From contig JAQBYL010000063.1 of assembly GCA_027622495.1 (NCBI GenBank), positions 1-12,948 on the forward strand: a DNA stretch of 12,948 bases. The letters are read 5' to 3'. A model generated the notes under the pieces. The model did no database searches and was not told the origin of the DNA. It saw nothing but the letters and a program-made list of their open reading frames with translations. The position numbers were made by a program, and so were the translations under genes. The DNA comes from Pseudomonadota bacterium (GTDB lineage Bacteria > Pseudomonadota > Gammaproteobacteria > Pseudomonadales > Azotimanducaceae). Positions 1 through 6,051 of this stretch are shown here, one piece after another. Each line of letters starts with the position of its first letter. The first letter of the stretch is position 1.

Positions 1-375
1 TCTTCCATGGCCGGCATCCTCACCTCGCAGGGTAATTCGACCTATGCCACCACCAAACACGCGGTGGTGGGTCTCGCTGAGTGGTTAGCGATTACCTACC
101 ACAATCAGGGCGTGCGTGTTTCGCTGTTGGCACCGCTGGGTGTTCGTACGCCCATGCTCGGTGATACGAGCTTTGCGGCATCCTCCGCCGTGGGGCCGGT
201 TAAGGAGCCGGAAGAAGTTGCGCAGCAGGTGCTTGATGCCGTGGCGGAAGAACGCTTTCTGATTTTGACTGATCCGATCGCTCAAACCTGGATGGAGCGC
301 AAAACGAATGATCTGGAACGCTGGCTGGGTGGCATGCGTCGGTTGCAGGCGAAGATGGAGAGTATGCCCAGGTAG
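1..375 (+). CDS. Short-chain dehydrogenase/reductase, C-terminal part
   Basis: The reading frame is open from the first base, so only the last 124 residues of an NAD(P)-dependent oxidoreductase are present. The visible part begins at the catalytic serine strand: Ser2, then Tyr15 and Lys19 in YATTK, with the S-x12-Y-xxx-K spacing of classical SDRs. The following helix (HAVVGLAEWLAITY) and the segment GVRVSLLAPLGVRTPM match the usual post-catalytic helix and the substrate-loop strand. The C-terminus (ERKTNDLERWLGGMRRLQ) is charged and lacks the VDGG ending typical of FabG-like enzymes, which suggests a divergent SDR, possibly one acting on larger or membrane-near substrates. The substrate cannot be told. 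It ends convergently with the minus-strand lipoprotein gene, 81 bp away. Confidence 0.9.
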   Translation, partial: SSMAGILTSQGNSTYATTKHAVVGLAEWLAITYHNQGVRVSLLAPLGVRTPMLGDTSFAASSAVGPVKEPEEVAQQVLDAVAEERFLILTDPIAQTWMERKTNDLERWLGGMRRLQAKMESMPR

Positions 376-426
376 CCGGGTTGTTTTGTAGTTGATTGCA
401 GATTCCGCCGCAACTCAGGTGATGTT

Positions 427-439
427 CGCAAGACTTGCG
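427..439. repeat. Short inverted repeat between convergent genes
   Basis: CGCAAG-a-CTTGCG lies in the 81-bp gap between two convergent genes. As RNA it could fold into a 5-bp stem with a 3-nt loop from either strand. No T-run follows on either side, so a terminator role is only a guess. Confidence 0.3.
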
Positions 440-456
440 CAGTCGTCCGCCGTTCA

Positions 457-798
457 CTAGCCGGATTTCTGGCACTGAACCTTCATGTCATCAATCAGCA
501 ATAGCGCTTGCGGCCCCTTGTTCCAGAACGTGATGCCCTGGGCGCTATAGGCGGCGCCGGATGCGGTTGGCTCCCGCATCAGTATGTACTCGTGTTTCGC
601 AAGGGTGAGCAGCAGGGTTTCCGGACCGAGGAAACGCACCTCAAACAGCACGCCATCTTCACACATGAACCGCAGGCTTGACGCGGTATTCGGATCTATC
701 CGATCCTGCGGCAGTGCAGCAGGTTCGGATGCGCTGGAACACGCGAACATCAGCACGGATACGACCATCGCTGAAACAATCAGCAGGCTGCGAAGCAT
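457..798 (-). CDS. MliC-like lysozyme-inhibitor lipoprotein
   Basis: This 113-residue protein has a lipoprotein signal peptide: MLRSLL, a hydrophobic stretch, then Cys20 in LMFAC followed by SSASEP, predicting lipid attachment. The C-terminal half fits the MliC domain (membrane-bound inhibitor of c-type lysozyme): FMCEDG near residue 44, then ASGAAY and a tryptophan and lysine in FWNKGPQALL. In characterised MliC proteins the Ser of SGxxY and the Lys of the xKG motif insert into the lysozyme active site, and both are present here. The domain cysteine pair (CEDG and the near-terminal VQCQ) is also present. The start at 798 is chosen because it gives the signal peptide directly; the frame stays open upstream, but that sequence overlaps the amidohydrolase gene. 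No clear Shine-Dalgarno sequence is visible. It lies 46 bp after the amidohydrolase on the same strand and may be co-transcribed. The family assignment is from motif recognition and the inhibitor role from the family. Confidence 0.82.
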   Translation of the reverse strand: MLRSLLIVSAMVVSVLMFACSSASEPAALPQDRIDPNTASSLRFMCEDGVLFEVRFLGPETLLLTLAKHEYILMREPTASGAAYSAQGITFWNKGPQALLLIDDMKVQCQKSG

Positions 799-817
799 GT
801 GTGGCTGGAATCTGCGT

Positions 818-842
818 CCCCCCCCGCGGCCGGCCTGGCCGC
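818..842. repeat. GC-rich hairpin plus C8 run between amidohydrolase and mliC-like gene
   Basis: A run of eight C residues (818-825) is followed by the arms GCGGCC (826-831) and GGCCGC (837-842) around a 5-nt spacer. In the minus-strand transcript it lies immediately after the amidohydrolase stop codon and is followed by a G-run, not a U-run. A classical Rho-independent terminator is therefore not supported. It could stabilise the upstream mRNA end or partly insulate the lipoprotein gene. Confidence 0.45.
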
Positions 843-844
843 CG

Positions 845-2020
845 CTAGACCATGTCGAACAGCCGTAACGCCGTCTTCCCGACAATAAGCTGCGCATTTT
901 CCACCGTGGTCGCATCAAACACCGCCTGAATCGAACTGCGCGAGTACCCAAACGTGCTTTCCTGATGCGGATAGTCCGACGACCACAGACACGTTTCCGG
1001 GCCGATGCGGTCGAGCAGCGAAAGACCCACAGGATCGGTCATGAAGGTGGCGTAACAATGGTTGCGCCAGTACCAGCTCGGCGCGTGCTTGAGTTTCGGA
1101 TTGATGCTGGTACGGAAATGGGTGGCTGCCATGTCCGCATCGTGCAGCATGCTTGCCACCCACGACAGGCCGCCTTCGACGAACACGGCTTTGAGGGAAG
1201 GAAAGCGGTCGAACACTCCACCGAAGGTGAGTTGTGACCATTGCAGGCGGAAACCCTGCATCTGCACCAGCAGCCCGATACCGGCGGCGCCGTGTGCCGA
1301 GGTGCGCACTGCCTCACCGATATGGAAGATCAGCGGTATGCCGCTGCTGGCGATGGCATCAAAAAGCGGATCCATATTCGGATCGTTGTAATTGATGTGG
1401 TTGCCGTCCTTATCCTTGCCGGGCTTCAGCGGTACCATCAGACCGCGAGCACCGAGTTGCCTGCATTCGGAAACCGAGTCCGCAGCCGCAGGCATGTCCC
1501 AGTAGTTGGGCACCATCACCGAGTAGAGCCGTCCTGGCGCTTCCGCGCAGCGCCGTGCGATGGCCTGGTTGTACAGCCCAAAAACCTCTTCGCGATTCTG
1601 CATCTCTCCGAACATGAACAACCCGAACAAGCGCTGCGGGAAGATCAGTTCCTTTTCCACCCCTTCGGCGTCGAGGTCTGCAAGGCGTGCCGGGATGTCA
1701 TTCAGACCCGGTGTACCTTCCATTGAAACGTAGAGGTGTTCGGCGAGCTTGGGCGCGGTCATGTGCCGCTCGCCGATGGTCAGGTCGAAATACCCGTCTT
1801 TGAACAGCATGCGCGGCGCCTGACCTTTCTTGTGCTCGGGAAAGCCTTCGTACCAGTAGTCCTGTTCGATCAGGTGCGAATCAGCGGAGACGATGCGGGT
1901 ACCGGCGGGCCAGCTGCGAGGTTCGAGTTCCGGCCGACGCTTCGGCGAAACGTCAATGGTCTTCTGGCCGGGCAGCTCGAGTATGTATTCGTCATGGACA
2001 GGGTCGACAGTTTCGGCCAT
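845..2020 (-). CDS. Amidohydrolase-2 family metal-dependent hydrolase
   Basis: A 391-residue TIM-barrel hydrolase or decarboxylase of the amidohydrolase-2 (ACMSD-like) superfamily. Family landmarks in order are the N-terminal metal motif DSHLIE (D47, H49, E52), IFHIGE (H233) on the fifth strand, FVEGGLSWV (E282) and the final WSSDYPH motif (D349, H352). These suit a single divalent-metal site. The roughly 40 residues before the metal motif are polar and show no signal peptide, so the protein is probably cytoplasmic. Relatives are often annotated as 'predicted metal-dependent hydrolase of the TIM-barrel fold' and act on aromatic acids or other ring compounds; the substrate here is unknown. The start is supported by AAGGA about 8 nt before ATG. 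It is transcribed divergently from the mscS-like gene, with a convincing promoter and a palindrome at the predicted transcription start, so it is likely repressor-controlled. The lipoprotein gene follows 46 bp downstream. Confidence 0.9.
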   Translation of the reverse strand: MAETVDPVHDEYILELPGQKTIDVSPKRRPELEPRSWPAGTRIVSADSHLIEQDYWYEGFPEHKKGQAPRMLFKDGYFDLTIGERHMTAPKLAEHLYVSMEGTPGLNDIPARLADLDAEGVEKELIFPQRLFGLFMFGEMQNREEVFGLYNQAIARRCAEAPGRLYSVMVPNYWDMPAAADSVSECRQLGARGLMVPLKPGKDKDGNHINYNDPNMDPLFDAIASSGIPLIFHIGEAVRTSAHGAAGIGLLVQMQGFRLQWSQLTFGGVFDRFPSLKAVFVEGGLSWVASMLHDADMAATHFRTSINPKLKHAPSWYWRNHCYATFMTDPVGLSLLDRIGPETCLWSSDYPHQESTFGYSRSSIQAVFDATTVENAQLIVGKTALRLFDMV

Positions 2021-2033
2021 TGCGGCGGTCCTT

Positions 2034-2049
2034 TGTGCATGAATGCACA
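2034..2049. promoter_or_regulatory. Perfect palindrome, likely operator of amidohydrolase gene
   Basis: TGTGCAT-ga-ATGCACA has 7-bp perfect arms and a 2-bp spacer. It lies just upstream of the amidohydrolase Shine-Dalgarno sequence and over the transcription start predicted from the adjacent -10 box. That position is typical of a dimeric repressor site. No regulator gene lies next to it, so the binding protein is unknown. Confidence 0.55.
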
Positions 2050-2052
2050 GAT

Positions 2053-2082
2053 CTTATAGCGCGTTTGTATCGGCTGCGACAA
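2053..2082 (-). promoter_or_regulatory. Sigma70-like promoter for the amidohydrolase
   Basis: Reading on the minus strand, TTGTCG (2082-2077) is followed after 18 bp by TATAAG (2058-2053), which matches the -10 consensus at 5 of 6 positions. The start would fall around 2046, inside the TGTGCAT palindrome and about 25 nt before the ATG at 2020. Confidence 0.5.
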
Positions 2083-2107
2083 TCCCGGCCAACTAACCAG
2101 ACGTAAA

Positions 2108-2124
2108 GTCGAACACCGTTCGAC
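2108..2124. promoter_or_regulatory. Perfect palindrome upstream of the mscS-like gene
   Basis: GTCGAAC-acc-GTTCGAC has 7-bp perfect arms around a 3-bp spacer. It lies 36 bp before the first ATG of the mscS-like gene and differs in sequence from the palindrome beside the amidohydrolase. It could be a second operator. It resembles GAAC/GTTC-type sites, but the spacing does not match known LexA boxes. Confidence 0.4.
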
Positions 2125-2160
2125 CCAAGTTTCCATCAACTTACCGATCATAGTATCTGT

Positions 2161-3173
2161 ATGATGAACGCGGTAATCGTTGCCTTGGTACTTCCGGTTT
2201 CTATGATGAATGAGCTGACGAATCTGTTGTCTACCCATACCAGGGTGGTCGAAGTTTTTGCCATTGTCTTGGCCGCAGCCCTGCTGCGCTATGTGCTCAA
2301 ACTGGTGCTCGATCGGGTGGCAAGCGGGCTCACAAAAACTCGCACCCTGTATGACGATGCACTGCTGGACGCGATCAGAAAGCCGTTAGGCTGGGGAATC
2401 TGGATCCTTGGGATCTGTTGGGCTGGTCAGGTCGCCGGTGGGCCAGAGCCGGACGAGCCCTTCAGCTACATACCAAAGATTCGGGAAGTTGCGGTGGTTG
2501 TGCTGCTGGTGTGGTTTGCCGCTCGCTTCATACGTTTCGTTGAAGGCCATGTCAGCGACCAGAAATATCGTGAAAATCCGGTCGATCCAACCACCGCGTC
2601 TGCAGTGGGCAAACTCCTGCGCGCAAGCGTCATGATCACCGGTGTTCTTATGGTTCTGCAGACTCTGGGTTTCAGCATCGCCGGGGTCCTTGCTTTCGGT
2701 GGCATCGGCGGGATTGGGATTGGCTTTGCTGCACGAGACATCCTGGCGAACTTTTTTGGTGCGTTGATGATTTTTCTCGATCGGCCATTTTCAGTAGGAG
2801 ACTGGATCCGGTCTCCCGATAAGGAAATCGAAGGTACCGTGGAAGAAATTGGCTGGCGCCTGACGCGCATCCGCACTTTCGATCAACGGCTTCTGTATGT
2901 CCAAACCACCCGGCGATCGATCAGAATCGAACACTCATGGTGAACTTTGTCAGATTCGGTCCATCTTCCATGGACTTTTTCGTCTACACCTTCACCAAAA
3001 CAACGGTGTGGGCTGAGTATCACAAAATCAAACAGGACGTCCTGTTGCACATCAACCAGATCATATCCCGTGCCGGTGCGCAAATCGCATTCCCAACTCA
3101 GACACTGCATGTGAGCGAAGTGGCGACTACAACAGGTGATGCACCACGTCTGAGTGACAGGCGACCGGCTTAG
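2161..3173 (+). pseudogene. MscS-like mechanosensitive channel, broken by internal deletion and frameshift
   Basis: Two reading frames together encode one channel of the small-conductance mechanosensitive family (YbdG/YnaI-like). The first frame (2161 to about 2900) has several membrane segments (near residues 30-50, 76-92, 107-127 and 155-175). It also has the pore helix GIGGIGIGFAARDILANFFG (181-200) and the start of the beta domain (DRPFSVGDWI, GTVEEIGWRLTRIRTFDQRLLYV). After YV it runs out of frame and stops at 2943. The second frame takes over at CCA 2901 with PNHPAIDQNRTLMVNF, then FGPSSMDFFVYTFTKTT and FPTQTLHV, the normal C-terminal alpha/beta domain, ending at 3173. Relatives carry roughly 40 residues between 'LYVPN' and the acidic 'ID..TLIVNF' segment; these are absent, so sequence is missing and the frame is changed. 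A translated product would lack the vestibule C-terminus. No good Shine-Dalgarno is seen at 2161; ATG 2203 (MNELTNLLS) is an alternative start. It is uncertain whether the lesion is biological or an assembly fault. Confidence 0.85.
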
Positions 3174-3202
3174 TGTGTGGCGTTGTTCAAGGTAACCAGA
3201 TC

Positions 3203-3265
3203 ATGCAGCTGCTATGCGGGATTGCTCCCGATCAAACAGCCACGTCGCCTGTATGCCTGACATGA
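3203..3265 (+). other. Possible 20-codon leader ORF before the MFS gene
   Basis: ATG 3203, preceded by AAGGT at about 10 nt, opens a 20-codon frame. Its TGA (3263-3265) overlaps ATG 3262 of the transporter in an ATGA arrangement, which would allow translational coupling and would explain why no Shine-Dalgarno is visible for the transporter itself. Such short frames also occur by chance, so this is only a candidate. Confidence 0.25.
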
Positions 3266-4644
3266 AACTTTTTGACGATCCCAGCGGCGAGCCGATCTTT
3301 TCATCGCGAAAAGTTTTCTCCAATTTTCTGTTGCTGGTGCTGTGCTCCCAGTTCGCATTTTCCGTACTGGCCATGAAGGGTGCATTGCTGCCCCAGATGC
3401 TCGAGTTGTGGCAGATCTCCAAAACGCAGTTTGGCATGCTCATGTCGATCTATGGTGTGGTGCACAATGTTTTTTACCTTTGCCTTGCGTGGGCGCAGGA
3501 CCGGTTTTCACCGCGCATCCTGATTCCCGGGAACATGATCCTGGGCGGCGTCACGACGTTCTTTCTCGGAACAACAACCGACTTTGCGACCCTGTGCTTT
3601 CTGTTTGTGATGCTGTCTTTGTGGTGCGAGGGCGCCTTCTGGCCCGCTGTTCTTTCCGCTGTGCGCAAGTCAACTTCGGACGCAAACCAAGGTAAGGTTT
3701 TCGGTCTATTGGAAGGCGGGCGGGGTGGCATTGAGCTTCTGCAGAATGTGCTGTCAGTTGGTTTGTATACGGCGCTCGGTTACAGCCTGTTGGGCCTTGA
3801 ACTTGCGTTCATGGTGAACGCGGCAATCATGATCGTGCTCGGCATTGCCGCGTGGTTCATCCTGCCAAAAGAAACGCTTCTGAAATCGGGCTCTAACACA
3901 AAGATGGCAAACCGCGAGGTGGCGGCCGGTATGTCAACCATGCTCAGGCTGCCCGAAGTCTGGCTGGCTGGGGTGGTTGGCTTTACCGTGTACATGGCAT
4001 ACACATCCATGCCCTTCTTTCTTACCTATCTGAAAGATCTTCACGCGTTACCTGTGATCGCGATTTCGATCTTCGGCATCATATCCACGTCCGGTGGTCG
4101 GATCGGGATGGCTCTGCCGGCTGGGTTCATTGCATCCAGGTTTCTGGGTGGCGCGACCGGGGGAATGCGTTTAGGCCTGCTTCTTGTGGCGGTCTTCTGT
4201 GTGGGTATGACTCTGCTTCCTGCCGGTGATGGCTACACATGGCTTGCGATGGCAACGATGATGATTCTGGCGTTGCTGATTTTCTTTATGCGTGCTCTGT
4301 ACTTTGCACCCTTTGGTGAAATGGGTTTGCCGCAACGGTTTTCAGGATCGGTTATTGCGATTGCCGCCTTTCTCATCTATCTGCCGTCGTCTTTCGCGTA
4401 CTTACTCTGGGGCTGGTTGCTGGACAACTTTGAGGGTGCCGCCGGTTATCACTTCATGTTTGGCGGTCTGGCCCTTGTCGCGGTATTTGGTGTTGCCGTT
4501 GCGCACCTGTTGCAACGGCGCATCAGTTTAGGCGCGTCGAACAACATCGCGGAAAAGGTTCGGCTTATGGACGAGGCGTTAGGATTGCAGGGCGAGGAGA
4601 AAACATTGAGCGATCTGATCGACGCTCAAGGTAACAACAACTAG
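3262..4644 (+). CDS. MFS transporter, YihN-like
   Basis: A 460-residue, highly hydrophobic protein with about 12 membrane segments, typical of the major facilitator superfamily. A variant of the inter-helix 2-3 motif is seen as D80RFSPR85. The segment with NQGKVFGLLEGGRGG (about residues 142-156) after a WPAVLSAVRK stretch is characteristic of the YihN-like and related MFS branch, where the family usually carries small organic anions or sugars. The substrate cannot be read from sequence. The polar C-terminal tail of about 45 residues is presumably cytoplasmic. In-frame ATGs at 3214 and 3253 would add 16 or 3 residues. 3262 is preferred because the protein then begins MKLFDDPSGEP just before the first helix and because of the ATGA overlap with a short upstream frame, but the start is uncertain. 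It follows the damaged mscS-like gene on the same strand. Confidence 0.85.
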   Translation: MKLFDDPSGEPIFSSRKVFSNFLLLVLCSQFAFSVLAMKGALLPQMLELWQISKTQFGMLMSIYGVVHNVFYLCLAWAQDRFSPRILIPGNMILGGVTTFFLGTTTDFATLCFLFVMLSLWCEGAFWPAVLSAVRKSTSDANQGKVFGLLEGGRGGIELLQNVLSVGLYTALGYSLLGLELAFMVNAAIMIVLGIAAWFILPKETLLKSGSNTKMANREVAAGMSTMLRLPEVWLAGVVGFTVYMAYTSMPFFLTYLKDLHALPVIAISIFGIISTSGGRIGMALPAGFIASRFLGGATGGMRLGLLLVAVFCVGMTLLPAGDGYTWLAMATMMILALLIFFMRALYFAPFGEMGLPQRFSGSVIAIAAFLIYLPSSFAYLLWGWLLDNFEGAAGYHFMFGGLALVAVFGVAVAHLLQRRISLGASNNIAEKVRLMDEALGLQGEEKTLSDLIDAQGNNN

Positions 4645-4666
4645 CCCGGCAACCTGTCAGGGTTTT

Positions 4667-4880
4667 CTATTGGTTGAAAACAGGCTTCCGTTTTTCAAGA
4701 AAAGCCATCATGCCTTCTTTTGAATCTGCGCTGCCTCGGTTTTCCTGCACGGCCTGACGTTCATCGATCAACAGTTGTTCAAGCGACTTCTCGCGACCAC
4801 CAACAATCACCTTCAACATACTGCGCACCGCACCCGCAGGCATGCTTGCGAGCTCCTCCGCCAGCGTGGCTACCCACATG
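4667..4880 (-). pseudogene. Enoyl-CoA hydratase/isomerase, 3' fragment only
   Basis: The minus-strand frame ending at 4667 encodes about 70 residues that match the C-terminus of crotonase-family proteins: WVATLAEELASMPAGAVRSM, a helix, then SADSKEGMMAFLEKRKPVF and the terminus. DSKEG.MAFLEKRKPVF is the standard ending of enoyl-CoA hydratases. The N-terminal two thirds, including the oxyanion-hole glycines and the catalytic glutamates, are absent. Upstream of roughly 4880 the DNA switches to a higA-type antitoxin in another frame. The fragment cannot be an active enzyme. It most likely represents a former acyl-CoA catabolism gene truncated by deletion, or sequence missing from the assembly. 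Confidence 0.8.
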
Positions 4881-5003
4881 CACAATCTCATTGATGGCTC
4901 GAGGCGACATACCAATTTCTCTGCCCAGCCGATTCTGACTGATGCCGTGCTCTTCGAGGAACTCCAACAGAAGTACTTCGCCAGGATGAATGTTCTTCAA
5001 CAT
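4779..5003 (-). pseudogene. HigA-type XRE antitoxin, 5' fragment
   Basis: The first 42 residues match HigA antitoxins of type II toxin-antitoxin modules: MLKNIHPGEVLLLEFLEEHG, then the helix-turn-helix ISQNRLGREIGMSPRAINEIVH. HigA normally continues with a basic/Thr-rich stretch (of the KRAIT type) and the second half of the domain. Here the frame instead runs into sequence that encodes an enoyl-CoA hydratase in another frame (VGSHAGGGARKHA is a read-through) and stops at 4779. AAAGGT about 5 nt before ATG 5003 is a good ribosome binding site, so a truncated DNA-binding peptide could still be made. The partner toxin HigB, usually encoded just upstream of higA, is not found; the 157 bp up to the SDR gene carries no such frame. 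Confidence 0.8.
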
Positions 5004-5103
5004 GATGTACCTTTAGTGATAGTCAACGATTAGAGGTCGCATGGAGGAGGTTGGAGTAAGCGGAGGGAGTGCGCTAAGCCACATTTCCGACTACCCTGAC
5101 ACT

Positions 5104-5122
5104 TAAATTCAATCAGTCGAAT
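5104..5122. promoter_or_regulatory. Shared 19-bp motif, copy 1 (upstream of SDR)
   Basis: TAAATTCAATCAGTCGAAT recurs with one mismatch at 7342-7360. The inner 16 bp has ATTC...GAAT ends, an imperfect palindrome. It lies 38 bp before the SDR start, downstream of a possible -35 element CTGACA (5096-5101). A shared operator for both genes is the simplest explanation. Confidence 0.45.
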
Positions 5123-5160
5123 CACCACACCGTCGTGCTGATCGACCCTGGGAGCAGAAC

Positions 5161-6051
5161 ATGAGCGGCAGACTCGAAGGCAAGGTAGCAATCATCACTG
5201 GCGGTGCCTCCGGCATGGGTCTCGCCACAGTGGAGCGATTCGTGGAGGAAGGTGCGGCCGTGGTGTTCTGCGACCTGGCACCCGAAAATCACGCGCAACT
5301 CGAAGCACGCATCGGCGCCGAGAAGGCACGAATGCACCACTCGCGGCGCAAAACCGGTGGTCCCAACGATGGTTATGCGATTGCGAAACGGCTGGGCAAC
5401 GGTGCAACGTTTGCGCCCGCCGACGTCAGCGACAGAGATGCTCTGGCGGCAGTGATCGACATGGCGTTGTCGCGTTACGGCGGTCTGGACATCATGTTCA
5501 ACAATGCCGGCATTGGCGGCGCGGAAGGTTCGGTGGTCGACTGCTCCGATGAAGTGTGGGATCGCGTGGTCGACGTTGACCTGAAGGCGGTGTGGCGCGG
5601 CATCAAGTTGGCAGCACCGCACATCGCGAAACGTGGCGGTGGATCCATCATCTCCACTGCGTCGATCGCAGCGATCATCGGTTTTCCAGGCCTCGGTGCC
5701 TATGGCGCTGCCAAAGCCGGTGTGGCGGAACTCACACGGGTGGCAGCGGTGGAACTCGGTCCGCAGTCCATCCGTGTGAATTGCATTCTGCCAGGTGGTG
5801 TTGTTACCCCACTGATCTATGACAACCCGCAGGCTGCTGACGCCACGGACCCGGATCTGATCCGCGCAAGCCTTGCGGCGGCGCAACCGATCCCTCGCGC
5901 CGGTGAACCACTCGACATCGCCAATGCGGCACTGTGGCTTGCATCAAGTGAGTCGAGCTTTGTGACTGGCCAATCGATCGTTGTGGACGGTGGCATGTCC
6001 ATCGATGCCGGGCGTGGCATGCGGCAGCAGATTGCGGCCAGCGCCAACTAG
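5161..6051 (+). CDS. Short-chain dehydrogenase/reductase with inserted loop
   Basis: A complete 296-residue classical SDR with TGGASGMG (13-20) as the nucleotide-binding glycine motif, NNAG (114-117), catalytic Ser168, Tyr181 and Lys185, and VDGG near the C-terminus. Asp38 at the end of the second strand favours NAD(H) over NADP(H). Compared with the usual 250-residue enzymes it carries about 27-30 extra residues after that Asp (roughly 40-69, containing MHHSRRKTGGPND). The following helix and strand (GYAIAKRLGNGATFAPADVSD) resume the normal fold. The insert is in frame and the protein otherwise looks functional. Start choice is supported by GGGAG seven nt before ATG. The reaction is probably oxidation of a secondary alcohol or reduction of a ketone; the substrate is unknown. 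It ends tail-to-tail with the PLD-like gene, sharing CTAG. Confidence 0.93.
   Translation: MSGRLEGKVAIITGGASGMGLATVERFVEEGAAVVFCDLAPENHAQLEARIGAEKARMHHSRRKTGGPNDGYAIAKRLGNGATFAPADVSDRDALAAVIDMALSRYGGLDIMFNNAGIGGAEGSVVDCSDEVWDRVVDVDLKAVWRGIKLAAPHIAKRGGGSIISTASIAAIIGFPGLGAYGAAKAGVAELTRVAAVELGPQSIRVNCILPGGVVTPLIYDNPQAADATDPDLIRASLAAAQPIPRAGEPLDIANAALWLASSESSFVTGQSIVVDGGMSIDAGRGMRQQIAASAN

Noticed and set aside
2108..2124. LexA/SOS box at the palindrome upstream of mscS
   Set aside because: The GAAC/GTTC halves resemble Gram-positive-type LexA boxes, but the spacing is 3 rather than 4, and gammaproteobacterial LexA sites have CTG...CAG ends. No SOS gene is next to it.
4651..4670. Rho-independent terminator after the MFS gene
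   Set aside because: AACCTgtcAGGGTT followed by TTCT can form only a short stem with a bulge and a weak T-run; not enough to call.
4645..5160. Active HigBA toxin-antitoxin system
   Set aside because: Only the first 42 residues of a HigA-like protein are present and no HigB frame is found on either side, so no functional module can be claimed.
5122..5886. Long minus-strand open frame opposite the SDR
   Set aside because: The plus-strand frame has complete SDR motifs and a good ribosome site. The antisense frame is low-complexity in character, matches no family I know, and is explained by codon bias on the other strand.
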